From assembly GCF_022921115.1 (NCBI RefSeq), contig NZ_CP095075.1, positions 682,001 to 746,000 of the forward strand: a stretch of DNA of 64,000 bases, in the 5' to 3' direction. Below are positions 37,465-46,982 of the stretch, piece by piece. Positions within the stretch are counted from its first letter, which is position 1; each line of letters begins with the position of its first letter. A program made the position numbers and the translations under genes. Under the pieces are notes generated by a model, which was not told where the DNA came from, made no database searches, and was given only the letters and a program-made list of their open reading frames with translations. Origin of the DNA: Halobacillus amylolyticus. GTDB taxonomy: Bacteria > Bacillota > Bacilli > Bacillales > Halobacillaceae.

Positions 37465-38370
37465 TTATTTAAAGTTAATTAATAGTTTTTGTGTTACGAC
37501 ATCTGCAGGAAACTCGATGACTTCATCATTTATTTTCACAGTCAGACCAGGAGCTGATCCTGTACGGATATAAACCTGATCGTGCTCGGATACGTCCACA
37601 TTCACAGTCTCATCATCCGCGGAATATTCTTTAGCGGTTATAAGATCCTCACCGCCTTGTGGAGCGGTGACTGCTAAATAAGTTCTTCCTGAAAATTCAA
37701 TGGTAAGCTCCCTCTCCTCAGCGCCGGTGATTTCATACGTATGCTCAGGAAAGGAACCCGTCCCTGTTTCTACAAGATTCGCTTCAAGTGCTGGCTCCTC
37801 CTCAGCAGGTTCTTCTTTCTCTTCTGCCGGTTTCTCTTCCGGCTGATCATCCGTTGAATCATTGGATCCTTCTTGTTGTTGACTATTTTCAGAATCAGAC
37901 ACTTGAGCGTCCGTACTCGTCCTCACATCCACCTGGTCTTCACTTTCCGTTTGAGTTGTACCTTCATTAGAATTCGTTGCTTCTGTATAAAAATAATAAA
38001 ATACAAATAAAGCACCAATAATTAATACGATTGATATAATTCGCGGAAAAGCTTTGGCAAAACCACCTGCTTTATTCGAAGATGATTCATTTTTTGATCT
38101 TTGCACACGACTGTACGTGACAACAGGTTCCTCTTCTGTAGAAGGGAGCTCACTTCTGTGCTCCTCCATTACCTGTTCAGGGTTGAGACCAACCGCAGAA
38201 GCATATTCTCTAATGAAAGCCCGTGTATAAAACTTTCCAGGGAGTGTCCCAAATTCGTTGTTTTCAATTGCTTGAAGATATCTTTTTTGAATCTTCGTCG
38301 TACTTTGTATTTCTTCAAGCGTTAACTTCTTTTCCTCTCTAGCTTCTTTTAGTCGAGATCCTATCTCCAT
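37465..38370 (-). CDS. rodZ: cell-shape protein RodZ
   Basis: 301 residues from ATG 38370 (MEIGSRLKEAREEKKLT). An Xre-like helix-turn-helix at about 5-65 (cytoplasmic, binds MreB), a basic stretch with one membrane helix at about 108-128 (IISIVLIIGALFVFYYF), a very acidic Gln/Ser/Glu linker and a C-terminal DUF4115 beta domain. The unusually acidic extracellular linker fits a salt-tolerant species. Confidence 0.92.
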   Translation of the reverse strand: MEIGSRLKEAREEKKLTLEEIQSTTKIQKRYLQAIENNEFGTLPGKFYTRAFIREYASAVGLNPEQVMEEHRSELPSTEEEPVVTYSRVQRSKNESSSNKAGGFAKAFPRIISIVLIIGALFVFYYFYTEATNSNEGTTQTESEDQVDVRTSTDAQVSDSENSQQQEGSNDSTDDQPEEKPAEEKEEPAEEEPALEANLVETGTGSFPEHTYEITGAEERELTIEFSGRTYLAVTAPQGGEDLITAKEYSADDETVNVDVSEHDQVYIRTGSAPGLTVKINDEVIEFPADVVTQKLLINFK

Positions 38371-38388
38371 GTGTAACACCATCCATTT

Positions 38389-39177
38389 TTAAAAATCAAA
38401 CATAGAAAAGCCGTCTTTCTCCATTGCCTGCTTCTCCACCGGCTCATAAGTGATTTCCTCATCTTCATTACTTCTGAGCTCGATAATATAATCAAAGTCA
38501 TCCATTTTATACTCGGTCTCTTGGACGAAAATATCCGGATGCTCGATCACTTTAGTTGCGGGAAGGCGCATAATTTCTCTTACAAGCTGCCAATGTCTCT
38601 CATTTGCTCTTTTTGCGGAAACAATCCCATCTATGATATATAAATTATCTTCATTATATTCCTCTTCTATTAACTGATTCCTTACTGTCTGTTTAAGCAA
38701 TGTACTCGAGACAAATAACCAGCGTTTATTTGCAGACACACTGGCAGCCACGATCGATTCTGTTTTTCCGACACGGGGCATCCCGCGAATTCCAATCAGC
38801 TTATGCCCTTTTTTCATAAACAGTTCTGCCATAAAGTCGACTAGCAATCCAAGGTCTTCACGGTTGAAGCGGAAGGTTTTTCTATCATCAATATCACTAT
38901 GTATATACCGACCGTGCCTTACCGCTAAACGATCTCTTAGTTTCGGCTTCCGTAATTTCGTTATTTTAATTGTGTCCATTGTATTTAATATCGATCGAAG
39001 CCGGGTAATTTGGTCTTCGTCTTTACAAAGCAGCAGCATCCCGCGATGCGAATTTTCCACTCCGTTTATTGTAACAATATTGATCGCCATCATTCCAAGA
39101 AGTGACGAGATATCCCCAAGCAGACCAGGACGATTATACTGGATTTCATACTCTAAATACCATTCTTTTTTCTCCAT
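38389..39177 (-). CDS. ymfK: YmfK (DUF3388) protein
   Basis: 262 residues from ATG 39177 with AGAGGAG upstream. An N-terminal ACT-like stretch (WYLEYEIQYNRPGLLGDISSLLGMM) is followed by a nucleotide-binding-like part with GMPRVGKTESIVAA, a P-loop-like motif, and WLFVSSTLLKQT. The function is unknown. The gene order with ymfJ and rodZ is conserved. Confidence 0.9.
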   Translation of the reverse strand: MEKKEWYLEYEIQYNRPGLLGDISSLLGMMAINIVTINGVENSHRGMLLLCKDEDQITRLRSILNTMDTIKITKLRKPKLRDRLAVRHGRYIHSDIDDRKTFRFNREDLGLLVDFMAELFMKKGHKLIGIRGMPRVGKTESIVAASVSANKRWLFVSSTLLKQTVRNQLIEEEYNEDNLYIIDGIVSAKRANERHWQLVREIMRLPATKVIEHPDIFVQETEYKMDDFDYIIELRSNEDEEITYEPVEKQAMEKDGFSMFDF

Positions 39178-39377
39178 GATACATCTCCTCTGGAAAAAAT
39201 GTCGCATTTTGCCAAATTAAAAATCATTCTCCCTCTATATATCATAAATCATTTTACCCTAATAAGAAAGACTGGAAACAAACATCTTGGAAATTTCACA
39301 AAACACAGGATGCTAAACGGTTGGAGACGGGTTTTGCTAAACATTAGATTAAGGATCAGCTACCAAAGCAAATTTTA

Positions 39378-39410
39378 AAAACCGCCCAGAAGATCTGTGG
39401 CGGTTTTTGT
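39378..39410 (-). terminator. ymfJ terminator
   Basis: AAAAACCGCC and GGCGGTTTTT form a short GC-rich stem with a T-run on the minus strand, just after the ymfJ stop. Confidence 0.75.
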
Positions 39411-39414
39411 CTAA

Positions 39415-39675
39415 TTACTGTTGATTTCCGTTATTTTGAACAAGTTTAACCATCATGTTCGCAATAGCGTGCTGCTCTTTATTATCAGCAACACTCCATA
39501 ATTCATGAAGGACAGTTTCTTGGTCATTTTTAGCATCCACATTATTGGATAAATAGTCACCAATCTCATAAGCAATCTCATTTACAGAGTTCTTGTTCAT
39601 CCCTTGTCCTTCTGCTTGATTTAGACGGTCACCAAGGAAAGATTTAAAAGAATCGAAGTTGTCAAGTACAGACAT
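39415..39675 (-). CDS. ymfJ: YmfJ (DUF3243) protein
   Basis: 86 residues (MSVLDNFDSFKSFLGDRLNQAE) with the helical DUF3243 pattern and the ending MMVKLVQNN. Spacing to ymfK is 237 bases, and a T-rich hairpin (GGCGG/CCGCC near 39380-39405) lies after its stop. The function is unknown. Confidence 0.9.
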   Translation of the reverse strand: MSVLDNFDSFKSFLGDRLNQAEGQGMNKNSVNEIAYEIGDYLSNNVDAKNDQETVLHELWSVADNKEQHAIANMMVKLVQNNGNQQ

Positions 39676-39747
39676 TATCGTTACCTCCTACTGTAGATTT
39701 TTTTCATTCTTAGTATGAGGTGAACACAATGTTTCTATACACAACAT

Positions 39748-40467
39748 TTAATACCAGCCGCCGTTTACCCTCAGGGTGTGCCCCGTAATATAGCCTGACT
39801 GTTTATTTAGTAAAAATAAAATCGCCTGAGCTACTTCTTCACATGTCCCCGGACGGCCTAATGGAATTTCATTTTTCAACATATCCATATCCTCAGAAGA
39901 CAAGTGATCATTCATTTTGGTTGCAATCAATCCCGGAGTCACGGCATTCACACGAATGTTGCTTGGAGCAGCTTCTTTTGCCAATCCTTTAACAAAACTG
40001 ATTTGCGCCCCCTTGACGGAGCTATATACTACCTCAGTGCTTGCTCCCTCTTCTCCCCAAACAGAAGATACCACAACAATGGCCCCTGATTTGTTTGAAA
40101 TCATCGAAGGCAGCAATTTGTTTGTGATCAGCCATAAGGATTTGACATGTACATAATACATCTCATCCATTTCTAAAGAGGTAAGGTCCTGCAGCAGTTT
40201 GCTTGAGTGATTTCCTTGAGCAAAAACAACTGCATCGAAGTGAGCAGGAAGCTTGTTAAGCAAGTCATCTAGCCCGCTCGCTGTAGACAAGTCTCCCTTA
40301 TAGGCCCCAAGCCACTTCTCACTTGCAATCCGCTGCTTTAACTCATCTATTGCCTTGTCATTTAAATGGTAATGTACAGCTACTTCATATCCTTCCGCCG
40401 CCAATAATTCTGTTGTTTTACAACCAATTTCGCCACTTGCTCCGATAATTAAACAACGCTTAGGCAT
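39748..40467 (-). CDS. ymfI: short-chain dehydrogenase YmfI
   Basis: 239 residues. The SDR cofactor motif is IIGASGEIG at 6-14 (one Gly replaced by Ala-Ser), the catalytic residues lie in VVSSVWGEEG and VYSSVKGAQISF (Tyr-x3-Lys), and NAVTPGLIATKM follows. It resembles FabG-type reductases, but the position after the ymfH peptidase identifies it as YmfI; the substrate is unknown. It overlaps ymfH by 8 bases. Confidence 0.9.
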   Translation of the reverse strand: MPKRCLIIGASGEIGCKTTELLAAEGYEVAVHYHLNDKAIDELKQRIASEKWLGAYKGDLSTASGLDDLLNKLPAHFDAVVFAQGNHSSKLLQDLTSLEMDEMYYVHVKSLWLITNKLLPSMISNKSGAIVVVSSVWGEEGASTEVVYSSVKGAQISFVKGLAKEAAPSNIRVNAVTPGLIATKMNDHLSSEDMDMLKNEIPLGRPGTCEEVAQAILFLLNKQSGYITGHTLRVNGGWY

Positions 40468-41752
40468 TGGGTTGGGGTTTCACCTGGAATACAGAAATAC
40501 ACTCTTCTTTAATCCAGTTTTCAACGTACTGATCTACGTCTTCTGTCGTTAATGACTCAATCACTGGAAGGACGTCGAATAAATCCACACCTAACGTATG
40601 ATAATGGGTAAATTGATTGGCAATGAACTCTAAGGAATTCAATGCACGCATGAATTGACCGATTTTTTTACGTTTCATTCGCTTAAAGTCTTCTTCAGAG
40701 ATGCTTTCTTCTCTCAGTTGATGCAGCATTTCTTTCACGCGTTTCGCTAACTCGTCAGGCTTCCTTGAATCCCCGCCGAGAATTGTGAAGCCGAATTGAC
40801 GGTCTAATTCCGTTTCATATTGAAAACTTGAGTCAATTAAATCTTCTTTATAAAGTTGTTCATAGAATGCACCGCTTTTGGAGAAGTAAAAGTCAAGAAT
40901 CATTCCTGATAACAATTCTGCACGCAAAAGTTCTTCGCCTGTAAGGGAGGAAACATTTTCTTTTACACCTATCATTGCTTTGGCTGTCGTGACAGGCATG
41001 GTAATCGAGTCCTCAGCCTTCGCCACAGCCACAGGCTCATCAGGATAGGAGCGTTCGATAGTCGGAATCTCCTTAAACTCTTTACTATTTTGATTGGTGC
41101 GAATTTGTTCCATCATTTTTTCCGGATCAATGTTACCGGCGACAAATAGAACCATGTTGGACGGGTGATAAAACGTTTCATAACAAGTGTAAAGGTCATC
41201 CTTCGTAATATCCTGAATCGAGTCAACCGTTCCTGCAATATCCACCTTGACCGGATGCTTATGATATAAGCTTTGAATCGTCCCGAAAAAGGAGCGCCAA
41301 TCTGGTTGATCATCATACATACGAATCTCTTGACCGATAATCCCTTTTTCTTTTTCAACAGATTCTTCAGAAAAATACGGATCTTGTACGAAATCTAACA
41401 GGGTCTCCACATTTTTTTCAATTTGACTTGTTGCTGAAAACAAGTATGCCGTTTTCGTAAAAGAAGTAAAGGCGTTTGCCGAAGCACCCTGTTTAGTAAA
41501 ATCCTGAAATACATCACGGTCTTCTTTTTCAAAAAGCTTATGTTCTAAAAAGTGGGCAATTCCCTCTGGAACCGTTACTTTTTCATCTTTCCCAATCGGT
41601 GTAAAAGTTTGGTCAATGGATCCGTAGTTTGTTGTGAAAATGCCGAATGTCTTGGCCATCTCAGGCTTAGCAAGCAAAAATACTTTTAGTCCATTATCCA
41701 ACGTTTCCTGATACACCGTTTCATTCAGCTGCTTATACGTAAGTGTCTCCAT
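40460..41752 (-). CDS. ymfH: M16-family peptidase YmfH
   Basis: 430 residues. The inverted zinc motif HFLEH is at 67-71, with the distant Glu in the following helices, so this is the catalytic partner. AANAFTSFTKTAYLFSAT is typical of the family. It is translated from an ATG overlapping the ymfF stop (TAATG) and likely forms a heterodimer with YmfF. Confidence 0.93.
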   Translation of the reverse strand: METLTYKQLNETVYQETLDNGLKVFLLAKPEMAKTFGIFTTNYGSIDQTFTPIGKDEKVTVPEGIAHFLEHKLFEKEDRDVFQDFTKQGASANAFTSFTKTAYLFSATSQIEKNVETLLDFVQDPYFSEESVEKEKGIIGQEIRMYDDQPDWRSFFGTIQSLYHKHPVKVDIAGTVDSIQDITKDDLYTCYETFYHPSNMVLFVAGNIDPEKMMEQIRTNQNSKEFKEIPTIERSYPDEPVAVAKAEDSITMPVTTAKAMIGVKENVSSLTGEELLRAELLSGMILDFYFSKSGAFYEQLYKEDLIDSSFQYETELDRQFGFTILGGDSRKPDELAKRVKEMLHQLREESISEEDFKRMKRKKIGQFMRALNSLEFIANQFTHYHTLGVDLFDVLPVIESLTTEDVDQYVENWIKEECISVFQVKPQPNA

Positions 41753-43038
41753 TATGCTTCCCCTCCCTCTTGACTCGTTAAGAAGTAAATCGTATCAAGT
41801 TCAATTTTTTCTGCGACTTTGACAACATCCTCTTTTGTTACCTTTCGAATGTTCTCCATAAGTTCATGAGCTGGAATTTCAGCACGTGAAAGCATTTGGT
41901 GATATAACACTTCAATTAAACCGTTTGCATTATCCATCGTTTCTTGAAGTTGATTCACGACCTGCTCTTTCCCATCCTCTACTTGCTCTGTTGTGAAATC
42001 TCCTTGCTTCATGGCTTCCATCTGTTCTAAGATAATCGACTTGGCCTGATCATAGTCTTTCGGATCAACCCCACTGAAAACGAGTAGCAGCCCTTTGTGG
42101 CTTTCAAAGCGTGAGGCAGCATAATAAGCGAGACTGTGTTTTTCTCGTACATTCATAAATAATTTGGAGCTAGGAAAGCCCCCGAATAACCCATTAAAAA
42201 TTTGCAGGGCGAAATAATCATCATCGCCAAATTTAATGTGCGTGCGGTAACCAATGTGAAGCTTTCCCTGGTTTACTTCTTCACGTTCAACAATTTCTTT
42301 TGCTTCATTTGGAGTAATTGATTTTGAATCCTGGTGATCACTGCGATTATCGCTGTCTCCACGTGAAAACGTTTGGTCTGCAAGGGAAACAATTTCCGTA
42401 TCATCTACTTCACCAATTATATAAACATCCAGCTCATCATTGTTAATCATGGACTGGTAATATTCATATAAGGACGTTGCTGTAATCTTCTGTAAATCAT
42501 CAAGATACCCGTGTACATGAAGAGAATAAGGCTCTCCTTCACACATATGGTCAATAAGGCGTAGGTTAGCATAGCTCATTTTATCATCTTTAATGGAGGT
42601 AATCTTTTGTTCAAGTGTTTGCTTTTCTCTATTTACAATTGACTCATCAAAACCGCCATTCACCACTTTTGGATCGAATAGAACGTCACGGAAGATGTTT
42701 AATGCTTTTTCAAGGATCGGTTCACTCTCATTCAAGTAAGATTCATTAACCACTTCCATCCTAAACGAGATGACATGGTTCTCACCTTTTTTTGCCCCGT
42801 CGCTTGAAAAGCCGGTGCCGTAGAGATCTTCTAAAGCAGATTGCAGTTTCCTTACATTAGGAAGATTATTTGTTGCTTTGTGAAGAACATGAGGTAATAG
42901 AGCTCGCTCTGTTACCCCCTCTCTTTTAAGCGGCGCTTTAAATTTAGCTACAATCGAGACGGTCTTATATTTCGAAGTTGGTAAAATATGTAGTCTATAC
43001 CCTTGTTTCTTGTGCACGGTTTCTTTCGTTATTTTCAT
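41752..43038 (-). CDS. ymfF: M16-family inactive subunit YmfF
   Basis: 428 residues. The fold is that of M16 peptidases (LPHVLHKATNNLPNVRKLQSALEDLYG at the start, IFNGLFGGFPSSKLFMNVREK in the second half), but HxxEH is missing: the site reads LLPHVLH. It is thus the non-catalytic partner of YmfH, the usual pairing. Confidence 0.92.
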   Translation of the reverse strand: MKITKETVHKKQGYRLHILPTSKYKTVSIVAKFKAPLKREGVTERALLPHVLHKATNNLPNVRKLQSALEDLYGTGFSSDGAKKGENHVISFRMEVVNESYLNESEPILEKALNIFRDVLFDPKVVNGGFDESIVNREKQTLEQKITSIKDDKMSYANLRLIDHMCEGEPYSLHVHGYLDDLQKITATSLYEYYQSMINNDELDVYIIGEVDDTEIVSLADQTFSRGDSDNRSDHQDSKSITPNEAKEIVEREEVNQGKLHIGYRTHIKFGDDDYFALQIFNGLFGGFPSSKLFMNVREKHSLAYYAASRFESHKGLLLVFSGVDPKDYDQAKSIILEQMEAMKQGDFTTEQVEDGKEQVVNQLQETMDNANGLIEVLYHQMLSRAEIPAHELMENIRKVTKEDVVKVAEKIELDTIYFLTSQEGGEA

Positions 43039-43182
43039 TTTTCCATCCTCCTCATCATTACTCTTATATTATGAACGTACTTCCGTTTATTCATCCATAT
43101 GAGGTTAATTCTTATGCTAAGATAAATCATGGAAAAAGTAAAAAATAAAACCCGGCACAACCAATGGTACCGGGTAAATCAA

Positions 43183-44142
43183 TTAGCGGTTTCCTTTAAC
43201 ATAGGATTCTCCAAGTGCTTTAGGTGCTTCTGCTCTGCCAATGAAACCTGCTAAAGCTAGGATTGTCAGAACATATGGAGCAATCAGTAAGAAAATTTGT
43301 GGTACATCACTTAGTAATGGAATACCTGAACCAACAATGCTTAAGCTTTGTGCGAAGCCAAAGAACAAAGCGGCCCCAAGCGCCCCCAAGGGATGCCATT
43401 TTCCAAAAATAACAGCTGCAAGAGACATAAAACCTTGCCCAACTATCGTAGCATGGGAAAAGTTTAAAGCGATCGTTAAAGCAAAAACTGATCCACCTAG
43501 ACCACCTAAAGCACCAGAGATCATTACGGCCACATAACGCATGCCATATACGTTAATTCCGTTTGTATCTGCCGCCATCGGATGTTCACCAACAGACCGT
43601 AAGCGCAAGCCAAATGGTGTTTTAAATAATATGAACCAGGCAGCGAATGCCAATATAATAGCCAAATAGGAAGTTAAATACATTCCGGAAAAAAATAAGT
43701 CGCCAATAATCGGGATTTTACTTAACACAGGAATATCTGTCGTATAAAAAGGACGCTCAACCATATCCGTCTGTCCTTTATCATACCATTGCTTTGTTAA
43801 AAACAGCCCGATCCCTAAAGCCAGAAAGTTAATCGCTACGCCACTAACTACTTGATCTGCCCTAAAGGTAATGGATGCGACAGCGTGCACAAGGGCGAAG
43901 ATGGCTGATACAACCATGGCTGCCAAGATGGAGACCCATGGTGTCCAGTTCCCGAATACATCGACAAACGCCAGGTTAAAAACAATTCCTACAAAAGCCC
44001 CCATAACCATTAACCCTTCAAGACCAATGTTTATAATACCCGAGCGTTCACTGAACACCCCGCCTAAAGCTGTAAAGATAAGAGGGGCCGCAAAGAAGAC
44101 GGCTTGCGGAATAATGGATTGTAGTATCTCAAAGAAGCTCAT
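43183..44142 (-). CDS. nupQ: nucleoside ABC transporter permease (NupQ-like)
   Basis: 319 residues with about nine membrane helices and the BPD_transp_2 hallmark LGGVFSERSGIINIGLEGLM. With the adjoining permease it forms the channel for nucleosides or guanosine. It starts the base after the upstream gene's stop. The substrate is inferred from similarity to the B. subtilis NupNOPQ proteins. Confidence 0.9.
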   Translation of the reverse strand: MSFFEILQSIIPQAVFFAAPLIFTALGGVFSERSGIINIGLEGLMVMGAFVGIVFNLAFVDVFGNWTPWVSILAAMVVSAIFALVHAVASITFRADQVVSGVAINFLALGIGLFLTKQWYDKGQTDMVERPFYTTDIPVLSKIPIIGDLFFSGMYLTSYLAIILAFAAWFILFKTPFGLRLRSVGEHPMAADTNGINVYGMRYVAVMISGALGGLGGSVFALTIALNFSHATIVGQGFMSLAAVIFGKWHPLGALGAALFFGFAQSLSIVGSGIPLLSDVPQIFLLIAPYVLTILALAGFIGRAEAPKALGESYVKGNR

Positions 44143-45189
44143 TTATTTCCCCTCCTTCTTAAAGCGCAGGATTATCCAACGAATCATATAGCTTGAAGCT
44201 ACGAAAAATATAATTAAGGCAATAACAATCTCAACAAGCTCTGTTGGAACTCCGGAGGCTGTCGGCATGTTTAAGGCACCAATTTTTAATGTACCGAATA
44301 AGAAGGCAGCTAACACTACCCCGAGTGCTGTGTTAGCACCCAGCAACGCTACAGCAATTCCATCAAACCCAATATTGGTAAACCCAGATTTTACAGAAAG
44401 ATACCCAAATGTGCCGAGCCCTTCCATTGCGCCGGCAAGTCCTGCAAATGCTCCTGAAATCACCATGGCTAAAATAATGTTTTTACTTACATTCATCCCC
44501 GCATACTGTGACGCATTTTGGTTAAAACCGACCGAACGCAATTCAAATCCTGTTGTCGTTTTATTCAAAAGGAACCACATAATAAAAGCCACAAACAGGG
44601 CGATAAGCAGCCCATAATGAAGGCGGGAATAAAATGTCATTTCAGCTAGCCAAGGGGATGCGAGTGATGCTGTCTCCGCAATTCTTTCTGTTTTATCTTC
44701 CCCATCCGTTATCACATTTCGAACGATTTCATTGGTAACATATAAGGCAATGTAGTTCATCATGATGGTTACAATAACTTCATGCACGCCTAATTTTGCT
44801 TTTAAAATACCTGGGATAAACCCCCAAAAAGCACCCGCTAGTGCTGCAGCAATAATAGCAAGTGGCAGGTGGATAATGCTTGGAAGCTCAAAGGCTACCC
44901 CGACCCAAACTGATGCAAGCCATCCTACAAATACTTGCCCCTCTACACCGATGTTTAATAAACCGGTACGAAGGGCAAAAGCAACCGCAAGGCCTGAGAG
45001 GATATATGGTGTCACCTGTCTAAGCGTTTCTCCAAAGAAATACAAATCTCCAAAGGCACCATTCCAAAGTGCTGCATAACCAGCAACTGGGTTATAGCCA
45101 AAGGCAAGCATGATAATCGCTCCAGAAAGCAGGCCTAGCAGCACCGAAATAATCGGTATTAAGATATTTACTGTTCGATTTGAAAACAT
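44143..45189 (-). CDS. nupP: nucleoside ABC transporter permease (NupP-like)
   Basis: 348 residues with about eight or nine helices; LRTGLLNIGVEGQVFVGW is the family signature. It directly abuts the ATPase gene upstream and the second permease downstream, so all are one operon. Confidence 0.9.
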   Translation of the reverse strand: MFSNRTVNILIPIISVLLGLLSGAIIMLAFGYNPVAGYAALWNGAFGDLYFFGETLRQVTPYILSGLAVAFALRTGLLNIGVEGQVFVGWLASVWVGVAFELPSIIHLPLAIIAAALAGAFWGFIPGILKAKLGVHEVIVTIMMNYIALYVTNEIVRNVITDGEDKTERIAETASLASPWLAEMTFYSRLHYGLLIALFVAFIMWFLLNKTTTGFELRSVGFNQNASQYAGMNVSKNIILAMVISGAFAGLAGAMEGLGTFGYLSVKSGFTNIGFDGIAVALLGANTALGVVLAAFLFGTLKIGALNMPTASGVPTELVEIVIALIIFFVASSYMIRWIILRFKKEGK

Positions 45190-46716
45190 CTACTCAGCAC
45201 CTGCTTTCTCAACCGTGTTCCCCGCCATAAGGAGACCAAGATTTTGTTCATCTGTCTCTTCAGGCTTGACGTCGGCGACGATTTGACCGTCAAACATAAC
45301 AGCAATACGATCACTTAAATTCATAATTTCATCTAATTCAAAAGAAAGGAGCAATACTGCCCTGCCTTTATCACGTTCTTCAATTAATTTTTGATGGATA
45401 AATTCAATCGCCCCAACGTCCAGGCCACGCGTCGGCTGGGCAGCGATAATTAAGTCTGGGGAACGATCAACCTCACGACCGATGATCGCCTTCTGCTGGT
45501 TACCGCCCGAAAGAGCACGGGCCTTTGTGTATTCATCAGGTGTGCGCACATCGTATTCTTCTATGAGTGATTTGGCCTTTTGATAAATATTTTTGTAATT
45601 CATAACCCCTTTTTTCGAAAAAGGTTCTTGATAGTACGTTTGAAGGACCATATTCTCACCGATTGGAAAATCTAACACCAACCCAAATTTGTGGCGGTCC
45701 TGAGGGATATGGGAAATACCCGATTGTGTAACTTTTCGTGGTGATAAATTGCTGATCACTTTATCATGTAAAGAAATTTGACCTGAAGTGCTTTTACGCA
45801 GACCGGTTATGGCTTCGATTAACTCAGATTGACCATTGCCGTCTACACCAGCCACCCCTACAATTTCTCCTGCCCTGACATCAAGATTTAGACCTTTTAC
45901 CATCTCTACACCACGTATATCTTTGACACGCAAATCCTTAATAGATAAATAGATTTCCTTAGGGTCTGCTTTTGTTTTTTCAGTTGAAAAATTAACTTCA
46001 CGTCCTACCATAAGGGAAGCTAGTTCATCCGGATCTGTATCTTTTACATCAACTGTCCCTATTCCCTCACCTTTTCTAATAACCGTACAACGATCACAAA
46101 CTTCCATTATTTCTTTAAGTTTATGAGTGATCAATATAATCGATTTACCTTCATTTACTAAGCTTTGCATAATCCCAATCAATTCTTTGATTTCTTGCGG
46201 TGTTAAAACAGCCGTTGGTTCATCAAGGATTAAAATGTCTGCACCTCGATAAAGTGTTTTTAAAATTTCCACACGCTGCTGCATACCTACAGAAATATTA
46301 CGAATTTTAGCCTTAGGATCCACATTCAATCCGTAACGTTCAGACAGTTCCTTCACTTGCTTTTCGGCCTTTTTAATATCAACTGACGCGCCTTTACGCG
46401 GTTCGCTTCCAAGCACAATATTTTCCGTCACTGTGAACGTATCTACGAGCATAAAATGTTGGTGTACCATTCCGATCCCCAACTTGTTCGCGATATTAGG
46501 GTCTGTAATAGCAGCTTTTTCACCTTTCACTCGAATCTCGCCTCTTTCCGGCTGGTAGAGACCAAATAACACATTCATTAATGTAGATTTCCCAGCACCA
46601 TTTTCCCCTAGCAACGCATGAATTTCGCCTTTTTCCACTTGAAGTGTGACATTATTATTTGCTACAACACCGGGAAATTCTTTCCGAATATTGAGCATCT
46701 CTATAACGTAATCCAT
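45190..46716 (-). CDS. nupO: nucleoside ABC transporter ATP-binding protein (NupO-like)
   Basis: 508 residues from ATG 46716 (GGGGGAGA upstream). Two ABC domains: the first has Walker A GENGAGKST at 37-45 and signature ISVGMQQRVEIL; the second has a degenerate Walker A (GVDGNGQSE) and LSGGNQQKAIIGRE, the normal arrangement for sugar/nucleoside importers of the RbsA type. It energises uptake. Confidence 0.93.
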   Translation of the reverse strand: MDYVIEMLNIRKEFPGVVANNNVTLQVEKGEIHALLGENGAGKSTLMNVLFGLYQPERGEIRVKGEKAAITDPNIANKLGIGMVHQHFMLVDTFTVTENIVLGSEPRKGASVDIKKAEKQVKELSERYGLNVDPKAKIRNISVGMQQRVEILKTLYRGADILILDEPTAVLTPQEIKELIGIMQSLVNEGKSIILITHKLKEIMEVCDRCTVIRKGEGIGTVDVKDTDPDELASLMVGREVNFSTEKTKADPKEIYLSIKDLRVKDIRGVEMVKGLNLDVRAGEIVGVAGVDGNGQSELIEAITGLRKSTSGQISLHDKVISNLSPRKVTQSGISHIPQDRHKFGLVLDFPIGENMVLQTYYQEPFSKKGVMNYKNIYQKAKSLIEEYDVRTPDEYTKARALSGGNQQKAIIGREVDRSPDLIIAAQPTRGLDVGAIEFIHQKLIEERDKGRAVLLLSFELDEIMNLSDRIAVMFDGQIVADVKPEETDEQNLGLLMAGNTVEKAGAE

Positions 46717-46809
46717 TTTTTCTCCCCCACTCTCTATTAACCCATTCGTCTTGAAAAAATCATCAAATGAAGAGGGCCGGAATATGCTCTTCATTTGATG
46801 ATTTCATAT

Positions 46810-46852
46810 ATTCGGCTTTTGGGGCTTATGTTTCACGAACCCCAAAAGCCAA
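46810..46852 (-). terminator. hairpin between nupN and nupO genes
   Basis: GGCTTTTGGGG (46814-46824) pairs perfectly with CCCCAAAAGCC (46840-46850). No long U-run follows on the minus strand, so it may be a mRNA-stabilising or attenuating structure that lets the lipoprotein be made in excess over the membrane subunits. Confidence 0.6.
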
Positions 46853-46982
46853 ACTTTCTTGCCGAAAGAAATATCTAGTTTTACAATCTAATTATCTATC
46901 TTGCCTCTGATTTTAGTTCATTGGTAAAAGGGCTGACCTTAATACATAGACGGATTAGATCTAAGCTTTCCTTTACATTTAC

